From Candidatus Saccharimonadota bacterium (GTDB taxonomy: Bacteria; Patescibacteriota; Saccharimonadia; Saccharimonadales; Saccharimonadaceae): a DNA stretch of 56,028 nucleotides. Location of the stretch: the NCBI GenBank assembly GCA_027492735.1, contig JAPUEE010000018.1, positions 1-56,028 on the forward strand. Direction: 5' to 3'. The notes below the pieces were generated by a model. It saw only the letters and a program-made list of their open reading frames with translations. It searched no databases and was not told where the DNA came from. The translations under genes and the position numbers were made by a program. Position 1 is the first letter of the stretch. Every line of letters begins with the position of its first letter. This document shows, in pieces, positions 42,055 through 50,626 of this stretch.

Positions 42055-42678
42055 TCAGACTAATTTGAGGATACCCAGCGAGTGCTCGGTCCGAAAACTC
42101 TTGATTATGGTCGAATGTTGCGATATCCATTCATCGGTAGCACGAGCGGCTCCCGGTAGAGCTTCACTATCATAATCATCAATTACAATAGTAGCTCCAG
42201 CCGAAAAGAGATCTTGACAAACCCGAAAACTGTCTCTGATACTTTCATAAAAATCACCATCAAAAAAAGCAAAACAAATGTCAGCCGGCATATCAGTCCT
42301 ATTGAGGTTACTAAACCAGGCTTTTTTAATAGTCGGCTGAGGCAAGTAATTTTTCATAAACGTTCTGACTAAATCAGCTTTGGTTGCATGCAGTTCGCCA
42401 GCGACAAATTGGTCGCCTACAGTTGAGCTATCTTGGGCTGTCTTTGGCGGCAGGCCAGCGAAACTATCATATAGATATAATTTCCGGTCTTCGTTTCGCG
42501 CCGCTAGCAGTCGAGCTAAAAACAAGCTCGTCGTTCCTTTGTAACAGCCTAACTCAACTATATCTCCCTGAATGTTACGCTCTAAAACAAATTCGAGTTC
42601 GCGCAAAATAACGCGCAACTCTGACACATCAACCTGGTCCGATATTAGTGGAAATCTCCGCAGTAAACTATCTATCAC
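42055..42678 (-). CDS. TylF-like SAM-dependent methyltransferase
   Basis: About 207 residues when started at GTG 42678 (VIDSLLRRFPL). The ATG at 42687 overlaps the -10 box TATAAT itself and so would be untranscribed. The motifs GDIVELGCYKGTTSLFLARLL (SAM site), YDSFAGLPP and FDGDFYESIRDSF resemble the macrocin O-methyltransferase (TylF/MycF) family. The substrate is unknown; a sugar or envelope glycan is possible. Confidence 0.82.
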   Translation of the reverse strand: MIDSLLRRFPLISDQVDVSELRVILRELEFVLERNIQGDIVELGCYKGTTSLFLARLLAARNEDRKLYLYDSFAGLPPKTAQDSSTVGDQFVAGELHATKADLVRTFMKNYLPQPTIKKAWFSNLNRTDMPADICFAFFDGDFYESIRDSFRVCQDLFSAGATIVIDDYDSEALPGAARATDEWISQHSTIIKSFRTEHSLGILKLV

Positions 42679-42685
42679 GCAATTC

Positions 42686-42691
42686 ATTATA
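42686..42691 (-). promoter_or_regulatory. -10 box of the methyltransferase gene (decides start)
   Basis: TATAAT overlaps the upstream ATG (42685-42687) and lies seven bases before the GTG used as the predicted start. Confidence 0.5.
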
Positions 42692-42711
42692 CTGCCAAGA
42701 TACCGAAATGA

Positions 42712-42732
42712 TATAATGATACTATCGTATCA
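42712..42732. promoter_or_regulatory. Promoter with operator-like palindrome before the metal ATPase
   Basis: TGATAC (42717-42722), TATC, GTATCA (42727-42732): a perfect 6-4-6 inverted repeat. It is abutted by a plus-strand TATAAT (42712-42717) and lies at the -35 side of the divergent methyltransferase promoter. Confidence 0.55.
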
Positions 42733-42794
42733 ATGTAGCACTTCGTCGCCTCGAAAATACCTGCAAGCAGTTATTTCGCTCGGGCTCCTAGTGT

Positions 42795-42800
42795 TATAAT
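42795..42800 (+). promoter_or_regulatory. -10 box of the P-type ATPase (predicted leaderless)
   Basis: A perfect TATAAT ends seven bases before ATG 42808. The in-frame ATG at 42799 overlaps it and is unlikely to be used. Confidence 0.55.
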
Positions 42801-42807
42801 GATTGGT

Positions 42808-44634
42808 ATGAAATCAATCTTTCACTACTGGAAATTTTTATTAACCGTTGTAGTAGGGTTGATCGCTCTCGTCCTGTATTTCGCCTTACGCCAAGAATCT
42901 AACGCCGGATGGCTCGTGAGTATCTATGCCATTTTTATCGCTATCATTCTGTTAGTCGACATGGTAAAGACCCTACGCTCTGGTAGTTATGGTGTTGATA
43001 TTTTAGCAATTACCGCAATAGTGTCGACCATAGCAGTCGGACAATTCTGGGCTGCGTTAGTGATAGTTCTAATGCTAACTGGCGGTGAAACACTCGAAGA
43101 TTTTGCTGACCATCGCGCCAAACGAGAATTATCAGCTCTGCTCGATAGAGCGCCTCAAATAGCTCATTTGCTACACAACAAAGCTATGTCGGATATTCCA
43201 GTATCACAAGTAAAACCGGGCGATACTGTAGTGGTGAAGCCATTTGAAATCATACCTGTTGACGGTATTCTATTATCAGATAGGGCAACACTAGACGAGA
43301 GCGGTCTAACTGGTGAATCACTCCCGGTTGATCGAGCATCCGGTGACCGTGTACTGTCTGGAGCTATCAATGGACATTCTGCCATTCATATCAAAGCCAC
43401 TGCTACCGCCAAAGATTCCCAGTACGAACAGATCATCAAATTAGTCCGCGAGGCTGAATCAAACCCAGCTCCATTTGTGCGACTAGCCGACCGTTATGCT
43501 GTGCCCTTTACACTCATTGCCTACATAATCGCTGGAACAGCCTGGTATATATCTGGCGACCCAGTGAGATTCGCCGAGGTATTAGTAGTAGCTAGCCCCT
43601 GTCCGCTGATTCTAGCAGCCCCAATTGCTATCATCTCCGGTATGAGCCGAGCCAGTAAACACGGTATCATCGTCAAAGGTGGTGCTGTTATCGAAAAAGT
43701 AGCGTCAGCAACGACATTCGCTTTCGATAAAACCGGCACTCTGACGCATGGCGAAGTCAAGGTCAGCAATATTGCCCCGGTCGGACAGCTGTCAGCTAGT
43801 GAACTAGTCAGACTAGCCGCCAGTGCTGAGTCAGGTAGTTCGCACGTCTTGGCCGAATCAATTCTAGCGTACGCCAAGAAACATAGAATGAAGCTCATCC
43901 CGGCCAGAAATGTTCGAGAAATAGCTGGTGACGGTATATTTGCTACAGTATCGGGTCACAAGCTCATAGTCGGAAAAGCCGCTTTTCTAAAAAAGAACAA
44001 GATTTCCGGTCTGAAACAAGTAGCCCTCGACAAATCACAAACTGTCATATTAATAGCAATAGATGGCGTCTATGCTGGTGCTATTTACTTTGCCGATATC
44101 GTTAGACATGACACAAAAACAACCATTGAAACGTTACGGAGACTCGGCGTCAATACTATCGCCATGTTGACTGGTGATACAGTAGACACAGCGAAAAAAG
44201 TCGCAGCAGAGGCTGGCGTCGATCAGGTATATGCCGAATTGTTACCAGTCGACAAAGTGAGCGTTATGAAACGCCTATCTTCTGATAAAAATACTGTTGT
44301 CATGGTTGGCGATGGTGTCAATGACGCGCCCGTGCTAGCAGCAGCTGATGTTGGTATCGCTATGGGTATGCGAGGCAGTACAGCAGCGAGCGAATCAGCC
44401 GATGCAGTCATATTGTTAGACAGAATAGACCGGGTAGCACTACTCCGCACTATTTCTAAACGATCTATTGGTATCGCTTTAGAGTCTGTCTGGGTCGGAA
44501 TTCTGCTGTGTTTAGTACTAATGGTAATTGCCGCTTTTGGCAAAATACCCGCTCTGGTAGGAGCGGGCTTGCAAGAGCTCATCGACGTTGTCGTTATTTT
44601 TAACGCACTCCGCGCTCATCGCGGCACAAAATAG
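42808..44634 (+). CDS. P1B-type heavy-metal-transporting P-type ATPase
   Basis: A 608-residue pump from ATG 42808. The phosphorylation motif is DKTGTLTHG, the actuator has LTGESLPV and the hinge has GDGVNDAPVLA. The transmembrane metal motif is SPCPL (ser-pro-cys), as in P1B-4-like Zn/Co/Fe ATPases. There is no N-terminal metal-binding domain, and only a short start precedes the helices. The last helix carries GLQELIDVVVIFNALR rather than the HEGG motif of classical P1B-4, so the metal is uncertain. It would export toxic metal. A palindrome at 42717-42732 may be its operator. Confidence 0.92.
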   Translation: MKSIFHYWKFLLTVVVGLIALVLYFALRQESNAGWLVSIYAIFIAIILLVDMVKTLRSGSYGVDILAITAIVSTIAVGQFWAALVIVLMLTGGETLEDFADHRAKRELSALLDRAPQIAHLLHNKAMSDIPVSQVKPGDTVVVKPFEIIPVDGILLSDRATLDESGLTGESLPVDRASGDRVLSGAINGHSAIHIKATATAKDSQYEQIIKLVREAESNPAPFVRLADRYAVPFTLIAYIIAGTAWYISGDPVRFAEVLVVASPCPLILAAPIAIISGMSRASKHGIIVKGGAVIEKVASATTFAFDKTGTLTHGEVKVSNIAPVGQLSASELVRLAASAESGSSHVLAESILAYAKKHRMKLIPARNVREIAGDGIFATVSGHKLIVGKAAFLKKNKISGLKQVALDKSQTVILIAIDGVYAGAIYFADIVRHDTKTTIETLRRLGVNTIAMLTGDTVDTAKKVAAEAGVDQVYAELLPVDKVSVMKRLSSDKNTVVMVGDGVNDAPVLAAADVGIAMGMRGSTAASESADAVILLDRIDRVALLRTISKRSIGIALESVWVGILLCLVLMVIAAFGKIPALVGAGLQELIDVVVIFNALRAHRGTK

Positions 44635-44639
44635 TAAGT

Positions 44640-46883
44640 TTACTCTCGCCACATTCGCATCGGATTCGGACCAATTGGGGTCTTTTTGAATGAGATAGCC
44701 TCGGGAGTTTTAGCGGCCGGCTGAGAAGCTGGCTGACTAGTTGGAGCATTCTTCGTCTTTGGTCGGCCATTGAATGATCTCGCCTGAGGGCTAGCTTTAC
44801 GAGCCGTAAAGTGAGCGGTGTTGCCGCCACGAATACGTGCCATTTCTTGCTTTTCAAAGTCTGAATCTTTGCGCTCGCCATTATCACGACGATTTCTATT
44901 ATCAGCTTGGCTTGAACCGCCACCGCCAATCTCGTTCACTACTGGAATAACGATTGGTGTGCGCCTAGTCTGATCGTACAGGATCTGCGTAATTTCATCA
45001 CGTAGATCGTGTTTGAAGGCTTCCATATCCACTCGTCTAGAGGCATACGCCCTAGCAGCTTTCTGCTTGACGTACTGACGAATTGAATCGATCAGATGTT
45101 CACTATCACGTAAATAGATAAAACCGCGTGAAATGATATCAGGGCTCGACAATAATCGACCGCTGCCTCGCTGGACAGTCAGAACTACTACGAAAATTCC
45201 CTCCGTTGACATGTGTATACGATCCTTTAGGACAACCTCAGATACGATAGCGCCAGCGTCATCATACATCACACTACCAACATGCACGCGATTGACACGC
45301 TTTGCTGTACCGTCATGGTAGAATTCGACGACATCACCGGCATCACAAACAAAGATATTGTCTCGTGGAATACCACACTCCTGCTCGGCAATCTCAGCAT
45401 TATGGACAAGGAAGGTAAAGTCACCGTGGTTCGGGAAATAGAATTTTGGATTGAGTGCCGTAATATAGGTCACAAAATCATCATGGTACCCGTGGCCTCC
45501 CAAGTGAACTGCGCCAACACCGTAGTTAGCAGCGTTATTTCTGGAGATAACGTCACAACCTTCTCGAATGAGGTTGTCCTCCATAGTAGCAATATGTGCC
45601 TCGTTACCAGGAATTCGGCTCGAGCTGAGGACTATGATATCGCTATTCTTTATTTTAATAAAGCGATGCGCACCACTAGCCATACGATTGAGTACCGCGT
45701 TCAACTCACCTTGGTTGCCCGTACAAACAATACAAACTTTATCGTCAGGCAACTTTACGGCGTCTTCTAGTTTGACCATGGTATTCGACGGGATCTTTAG
45801 GTCACCCGTTCTGAGCGCCAATTCAACGTTATTGATCATTGAATACCCAGCTACAGCCACCTTGCGTCCGTGGGCAGCCGCTTCACTAATTACCGTCTGT
45901 ATACGATGAATCTGTGAGGAAAACGACGATACAATGATTCTAGAGTTAGTGAATTTATCCATAACCTGAGAGAAGCTCATTTTAATCTCGGCTTCGGTGC
46001 TATCGTTATGTCCAGGAACTTCACAGCTCGTTGACTCGTTGACGAGTAATAGAATATTTTCCTTGGTTGCAATCTCGGTAAAACGTTCCATATCGAACTT
46101 GCGACCATCGAGTGGGTCTTCCTGGAAACGCCAGTCGCCTGAAAAGACAACCGCACCGACCGGTGTGCGCACGACAATAGCAGCACTGTCTGGAATCGAA
46201 TGGTTCACGCGGACAAACTCAACAGAAAAATGCTTGCCGACCTTGGCAATATCATGATTCTCAGGACTCATCTCGTGATATTCTGGCTCGTAGCCGCTAT
46301 CCGATTCTTCCATGTTCTTTTTCAGCATTTCGAGAGTAAATTTCGTCGCATATACTGGTGCCGGAATCTTTGGAATGAGGTGATGAAACGCGCCAATATG
46401 ATCGAGGTGTCCGTGCGTAAATAGTGCCGCCTTTATATTATCTTTGCGCTCTTCGAGATAGGTGATATCTGGCACAATGTAGTTAATGCCTGGGTAGTCA
46501 TCGCCTGGGAATAGAAAGCCCATATCAACAACGACAATTTCATCATCATATTCAAGCGCTGTGGTATTACGTCCAATCTCGGTACCGCCAACCGGAATAA
46601 CGCGGAGGGCTGGTTGATTGGATTTCTTGTTACCATTTTTAAAGAAACTGGCACTGTATTGACAACCATCAAAGCCATTATAGATTGATTTGTTTACTGG
46701 TACATCAATAGCATACTGCGATGCCTGCAGTTTAACATTTTCACTAATACGGCGCTGGGCACGCATTACCTCGCCTTTGCGAGTTTTGGTAGCGTCTAAA
46801 ACGGTATTGCCCGTCTTTTTTCTAACATTTGGACGTTTTGACAAGTCGTCCCCTTGTGTTTCAGCCAGTCTTCGTTGGCCCAT
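44640..46883 (-). CDS. rnj: Ribonuclease J
   Basis: A 747-residue beta-CASP metallo-beta-lactamase RNase. An N-terminal extension of about 95 residues, basic, precedes the core with THGHLDHIGA (zinc ligands) and FSGDWRF. The beta-CASP region holds SSFSSQIHRIQ and LGGHGYHDD. A basic, Arg/Gln/Pro-rich tail of about 110 residues follows, probably RNA-binding. It acts as a 5'-3' exonuclease and endonuclease alongside RNase Y and PNPase in this window. AAGGAGA precedes ATG. The transcript has a leader of about 85 bases. Its stop is three bases past the ATPase stop, in convergent orientation. Confidence 0.95.
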   Translation of the reverse strand: MGQRRLAETQGDDLSKRPNVRKKTGNTVLDATKTRKGEVMRAQRRISENVKLQASQYAIDVPVNKSIYNGFDGCQYSASFFKNGNKKSNQPALRVIPVGGTEIGRNTTALEYDDEIVVVDMGFLFPGDDYPGINYIVPDITYLEERKDNIKAALFTHGHLDHIGAFHHLIPKIPAPVYATKFTLEMLKKNMEESDSGYEPEYHEMSPENHDIAKVGKHFSVEFVRVNHSIPDSAAIVVRTPVGAVVFSGDWRFQEDPLDGRKFDMERFTEIATKENILLLVNESTSCEVPGHNDSTEAEIKMSFSQVMDKFTNSRIIVSSFSSQIHRIQTVISEAAAHGRKVAVAGYSMINNVELALRTGDLKIPSNTMVKLEDAVKLPDDKVCIVCTGNQGELNAVLNRMASGAHRFIKIKNSDIIVLSSSRIPGNEAHIATMEDNLIREGCDVISRNNAANYGVGAVHLGGHGYHDDFVTYITALNPKFYFPNHGDFTFLVHNAEIAEQECGIPRDNIFVCDAGDVVEFYHDGTAKRVNRVHVGSVMYDDAGAIVSEVVLKDRIHMSTEGIFVVVLTVQRGSGRLLSSPDIISRGFIYLRDSEHLIDSIRQYVKQKAARAYASRRVDMEAFKHDLRDEITQILYDQTRRTPIVIPVVNEIGGGGSSQADNRNRRDNGERKDSDFEKQEMARIRGGNTAHFTARKASPQARSFNGRPKTKNAPTSQPASQPAAKTPEAISFKKTPIGPNPMRMWRE

Positions 46884-46947
46884 ATATTCTCCTTTTCTTT
46901 CGTTTCGCCTTTGATCTCAAATAGTTTGATAAATTCCTAGTAGAGAG

Positions 46948-46979
46948 AAGCGATTATCGCTTTGGTACGTAACAGTATA
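46948..46979 (-). promoter_or_regulatory. Extended -10 promoter and 5' hairpin of rnj
   Basis: TATACT (46974-46979) preceded by TGC on the minus strand, and a perfect AAGCGA-TTA-TCGCTT hairpin (46948-46962) near the predicted 5' end of the transcript. Confidence 0.5.
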
Positions 46980-47046
46980 GCAGATGTGCATGAAAATTGC
47001 AATACCCTCATTAAAATCGATCGACGATCTATGTAAATTCAATGAC

Positions 47047-48516
47047 TTAGAATCGAAGAGGTTCTCTCATACAGCGAACCCCGTACCCGGCGTCGCGACC
47101 GTCGTTGTAGCTGCCCGGATAGACGTAGTCTGGGCCGAAGTACGCGCTAAAAGCGGTGTCCGAGGAGTCTGGGTAAGCTGAGGCGGACCACAGGTCGCCC
47201 CAACTGCCCTGATCGACGAAACCACCACCCCAGCCGCCAGAAAAAATGCCCCTGAATTGACCATTAAATAGCCAATTTGCCTGATATCCCCATGGATTAT
47301 CTAGATAGGTACTGTCTGTCGTACTAGCAAACCCAGCCATTCGGGCATTGAGAATGTTGAAATCGCTGGTGTCTTTCGGCATCCGATCAATGGTGTCGTT
47401 AACGCCACCAGTTGGAAGTCTCCAGTTAGCTGGACAAATGCTATACTGCGCCGTATCGTCGCCTGCCGGGAGGGATGTTCTGGTTTCGCCTGCGGTCGCA
47501 GCTGAGAAGTTGTAGAGATAGCCGTAGTTTGTTGCGCCAGAGCCCGTGTCGCCCGTAACGGGGCCGTGGGCGTATGGAGTATCGTAATCATTGCCAGGTC
47601 CACTTAAGATACTACTACGCGCCCCATCATTCAGCTGCGGCAACTCAAACGTAGTGTCTGGAGCAATGTTACTATCGCTCGACGTGAGGGTTATGGAACT
47701 AGTAGTTGACCCTAGCTTCAAGTTATCCAGCATCCAACAGTTTTCATCGGCTAGTTTGGCGATGCGATAGGTTCGAGTAATACCGCCGCGGCTGTCTGCA
47801 CGAGTCACTATAGCATCTTCGTTCGTGCCATCATAAATTGGTAGGGCAGTACAGTTACTAGCGGTGAAACTTTGGATACTAGCAAGAGGTATTGGATCAT
47901 TATCGGTAGCAGTGTAGCTCAGTTTAAGTTGCTTCTGACCTGGTGTGACAGTACTATCAATCGCAAAGGTTAGAGTGACTTCGGTAGTGTCGGTAGCGTC
48001 ATCTAGATTGGCTTCGGTAGTAGTTTTTAGGGAAAGCGGCGTCGTATGGGCAATCAGTGGTGTATTTGTGCCAATGTCACCGCCTCTGAGGCTGATATCT
48101 ATGCCTGGCTCAGCTTGTGCGAGAGCCGCTGTTAGTTTGTAGCCAGTCTCATTAACTGTGCCAGTAGTAATGGTGGTTGACACGGCGGCTGTACCACCAC
48201 CCTGGGGAACTGTTACCGTAAGGTTATTTTGGTTAGCAGCTAGAGTTAGATACGGAATAGCATTGGCAGTGGATAAGTTAATAGTTAAAGCAAAAGTAGA
48301 TAGTATTAGAAAGGTAAAGATTCCAAAACCCCGGAAAGACTTGCGTGATGATTTACGAATATTAATTAGATAGAAGCTGGCAGCTAGCAAAATAATAGTT
48401 ATCACCAGAATGATCGGCAAAATACTGGTATCTGACAACGTACCGGTATTGGGAGCCCCTAAATCTGTGGTATTGCCGTAGTTAATAATGATAGTTTGCT
48501 CTAATGTTTGTTGCAT
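47047..48516 (-). CDS. Surface protein with FISUMP-type domain
   Basis: A 489-residue protein. The first part is APNTG (about 21-25), a helix (about 33-52), a basic loop and a second helix (about 62-82) ending STANA-IPY like a signal peptide. The outer region has a beta-sandwich-like Thr/Asp-rich part (about 90-220) and then a FISUMP-like module (ENCWMLDNLKLG, PANWRLPTGG, LWSASAY, GYGVRCMREP). FISUMP domains occur in adhesin-like proteins; no activity is known. GGAGGAGG precedes ATG. A single N-terminal peptide with two membrane segments is unusual. Confidence 0.82.
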   Translation of the reverse strand: MQQTLEQTIIINYGNTTDLGAPNTGTLSDTSILPIILVITIILLAASFYLINIRKSSRKSFRGFGIFTFLILSTFALTINLSTANAIPYLTLAANQNNLTVTVPQGGGTAAVSTTITTGTVNETGYKLTAALAQAEPGIDISLRGGDIGTNTPLIAHTTPLSLKTTTEANLDDATDTTEVTLTFAIDSTVTPGQKQLKLSYTATDNDPIPLASIQSFTASNCTALPIYDGTNEDAIVTRADSRGGITRTYRIAKLADENCWMLDNLKLGSTTSSITLTSSDSNIAPDTTFELPQLNDGARSSILSGPGNDYDTPYAHGPVTGDTGSGATNYGYLYNFSAATAGETRTSLPAGDDTAQYSICPANWRLPTGGVNDTIDRMPKDTSDFNILNARMAGFASTTDSTYLDNPWGYQANWLFNGQFRGIFSGGWGGGFVDQGSWGDLWSASAYPDSSDTAFSAYFGPDYVYPGSYNDGRDAGYGVRCMREPLRF

Positions 48517-48652
48517 TTAGCGTCCTCCTCCCCTCTAATCTTTGCCTCTAGGCTCGTTAGAACTACCTTGCTCTAGTGTTGTGTTCACTCAATGTTTAAT
48601 TATAGTGCTAGTTTAGCATGAGGGGAATGGGGAGCGCAAGGGGGATGTAAGT

Positions 48653-49273
48653 TTACTGAGTCATAATCGACATAACATAGTCGCGATCTTGGACACGTTT
48701 CAGAATATCTGGTAGCATTGCGAGATCGGCTATGAGCGTCTCTCGCATGGAGCCATTGTAGAGTGCTGCCGCTGGATGAAACAGAGGTAGTACGACAATG
48801 GATAGCTCCTGATCGCCTAATTGCATCGAGATACGTTTTGGATGGCCATGAACTGACGATATTTTCGCCCCTGGCAGGAAATATTCCATAGAATGCCGCC
48901 CGAGTGTTGCTACGATCTTTGGTTGAATAATCTCTAACTGACGCCACAAAAATGGCCAAAAAGCTTCTTTTTCCTCTGGAAATGGATCGCGATTTCCTGG
49001 TGGACGATATTTTACGATATTGGTGATATATACGTCTTGGCGATTCATGTTTGCACTCGCGAGCATTTCATTGAGGAATTTACCAGCAGCACCAACAAAT
49101 GGCAATCCCTGTTCATCCTCGTTTTTACCCGGCGCCTCACCGATAAATACTATATCGGCATCTATATTGCCATCGCCCATAACCAAGTTATGTGCCTCGG
49201 CAGCTAATTCTGGGCAAATATTTCCCTCGATTATATCTTGCCTAACCTGTTCGAGCCGTTCAGCTTTGTTCAT
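48653..49273 (-). CDS. Family-4-like uracil-DNA glycosylase without Fe-S cysteines
   Basis: A 206-residue protein. The glycosylase motif FIGEAPGKNEDEQGLPFVGAAG, TNIVKYRPPGNRDP and the C-terminal LFHPAAALYN are those of UDG superfamily family 4. The four Cys that hold the [4Fe-4S] cluster in that family are absent: KC becomes KY, the E-x6-C-x-P segment reads EAFWPFL, and the N-terminus has a single Cys. It would excise uracil from DNA without the cluster. AGGAGG precedes ATG. It lies downstream of htrA on the same strand, 15 bases apart. Confidence 0.85.
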   Translation of the reverse strand: MNKAERLEQVRQDIIEGNICPELAAEAHNLVMGDGNIDADIVFIGEAPGKNEDEQGLPFVGAAGKFLNEMLASANMNRQDVYITNIVKYRPPGNRDPFPEEKEAFWPFLWRQLEIIQPKIVATLGRHSMEYFLPGAKISSVHGHPKRISMQLGDQELSIVVLPLFHPAAALYNGSMRETLIADLAMLPDILKRVQDRDYVMSIMTQ

Positions 49274-49287
49274 TGACGCTCCTCCTG

Positions 49288-50523
49288 TTACTGATAGACA
49301 CCTAGTTCAACAATAATAGTTAGCGTATCAGAACCACGCAACACGGTCAAGGTGACTTTGTCGCCTGGTGCCATCATGCTTGTGAGCGATGATAATTGTA
49401 TCGAACTGGATAACGCAATCCCGTTCACGGCAGTGATTATATCGCCGTCCTTTAGACCTGCCTTGTCGGCCGGACTGCCTGAAACAATCGCCGGACCACT
49501 GCTATCACCTTTCACATAGGCGCCTTCGCTGACCGATAGACTGTTCTCTTTGGCGACAGCTTTGGTTAATGTTACGTAACGCACCCCAATATAGGCTCGT
49601 TCAACCTTGCCATGTTTCAGCACACTGGTCATCACGCCTTTTGTTTCATTCGTCGGTATCGAAAAACCAATGCCTTGAGCATCCTCGATAATAGCGGTAT
49701 TGATTCCAATAACTTTGCCATCGAGCGTCACTAGAGGCCCACCAGAGTTTCCAGAATTGATGGCTGCATCCGTCTGCAAGAGGTTAGTGAGTGTCTCGGT
49801 AGAGTTCGAATCTATACGTGCAGTAATGGTTCGTCCAGTACCGCTGACGATGCCACTCGTGACCGTATTTTGATATTCACCGAGCGCGTTCCCTATCGCA
49901 ATCACTCGAGACCCCACAGGAACTGATGCGCTATCGCCGAACTCAGCCGCAGGCAATCCGCTAACATTATTAATCTTTAGAAAAGCAATGTCATTTAACG
50001 GATCACGTCCGATAACTTTTACATCATCATATTCGGTACCGTCTTTTGTCACAACGGCGACAGACGTCGTGTTCTCACCTATAACGTGTTTGTTAGTGAT
50101 GATATATCCATCGCTACTGATAATGACACCAGTGCCAGCGCTGGATGTTTGATAGGTGCGTGTGTCATCGCCACCAAACCACCAACTAGAACTACTTTCA
50201 CCAGATCGAGTGCTCGTGCCATTCGCCACGATGGATACAACACTAGGACTGACTTTTTCTACCGCCTTGGCAATAGCCTCGCCTTCGGTAGTGATTGTTG
50301 TTATATTTACACCAGAATTAATTGTGGAAGCATTACCAGACTGTTCGATCACAAAAAAGAGTGCTGCGCCCGACAGTCCATAGACAAACGCCAAAAAGAC
50401 CAAGAGGATGATTTTTGCTATGCCCAGACGGGCAGGTTTTGGTTTTACGTATGTAGTTACTGCCATCTGGCTCTCTCCAGAATGAGACGTCGTGTGTTGC
50501 TGGTGCTGAGTTTTATTCTCCAT
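49288..50523 (-). CDS. HtrA/DegP-type serine protease, membrane-anchored
   Basis: A 411-residue protein from ATG 50523; TAGAAT ten bases upstream makes the codon at 50535, which lies inside the box, unlikely. One helix (about 35-60) anchors it. The trypsin-like triad is His in ITNKHVIG, Asp in DPLNDIAFL and Ser in NSGNSGGPL. A C-terminal PDZ domain (GSPADKAGLKDGDIITAVNG) follows. It is an envelope quality-control protease. A nested hairpin (50547-50618) sits just upstream of its promoter. Confidence 0.95.
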   Translation of the reverse strand: MENKTQHQQHTTSHSGESQMAVTTYVKPKPARLGIAKIILLVFLAFVYGLSGAALFFVIEQSGNASTINSGVNITTITTEGEAIAKAVEKVSPSVVSIVANGTSTRSGESSSSWWFGGDDTRTYQTSSAGTGVIISSDGYIITNKHVIGENTTSVAVVTKDGTEYDDVKVIGRDPLNDIAFLKINNVSGLPAAEFGDSASVPVGSRVIAIGNALGEYQNTVTSGIVSGTGRTITARIDSNSTETLTNLLQTDAAINSGNSGGPLVTLDGKVIGINTAIIEDAQGIGFSIPTNETKGVMTSVLKHGKVERAYIGVRYVTLTKAVAKENSLSVSEGAYVKGDSSGPAIVSGSPADKAGLKDGDIITAVNGIALSSSIQLSSLTSMMAPGDKVTLTVLRGSDTLTIIVELGVYQ

Positions 50524-50533
50524 GATACTATCC

Positions 50534-50539
50534 ATTCTA
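50534..50539 (-). promoter_or_regulatory. -10 box of htrA
   Basis: TAGAAT on the minus strand ends ten bases before ATG 50523. The hairpin at 50547-50618 covers the -35 position. Confidence 0.5.
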
Positions 50540-50546
50540 CCACTTT

Positions 50547-50618
50547 AGTGTTTCCGGCTGAACGTTAACTGGCGAACAAGCCACCAAAGACTCGCTCGCC
50601 AGTTGTTCGAGAAACACT
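50547..50618. repeat. Nested inverted repeat upstream of htrA
   Basis: AGTGTTTC pairs with GAAACACT, GAAC with GTTC, and AACTGGCGA with TCGCCAGTT, giving a stem of about 21 paired bases with small internal loops and a 20-base terminal loop. It lies between the 50627 gene and htrA. It lacks a T-tract, so it may be an operator or stabilising stem rather than a simple terminator. Confidence 0.7.
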
Positions 50619-50626
50619 ACTATGTA

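Noticed and set aside
45133-46257. Plus-strand frames opposite RNase J
   Set aside because: They are antisense to the conserved metallo-beta-lactamase core and show no family features.
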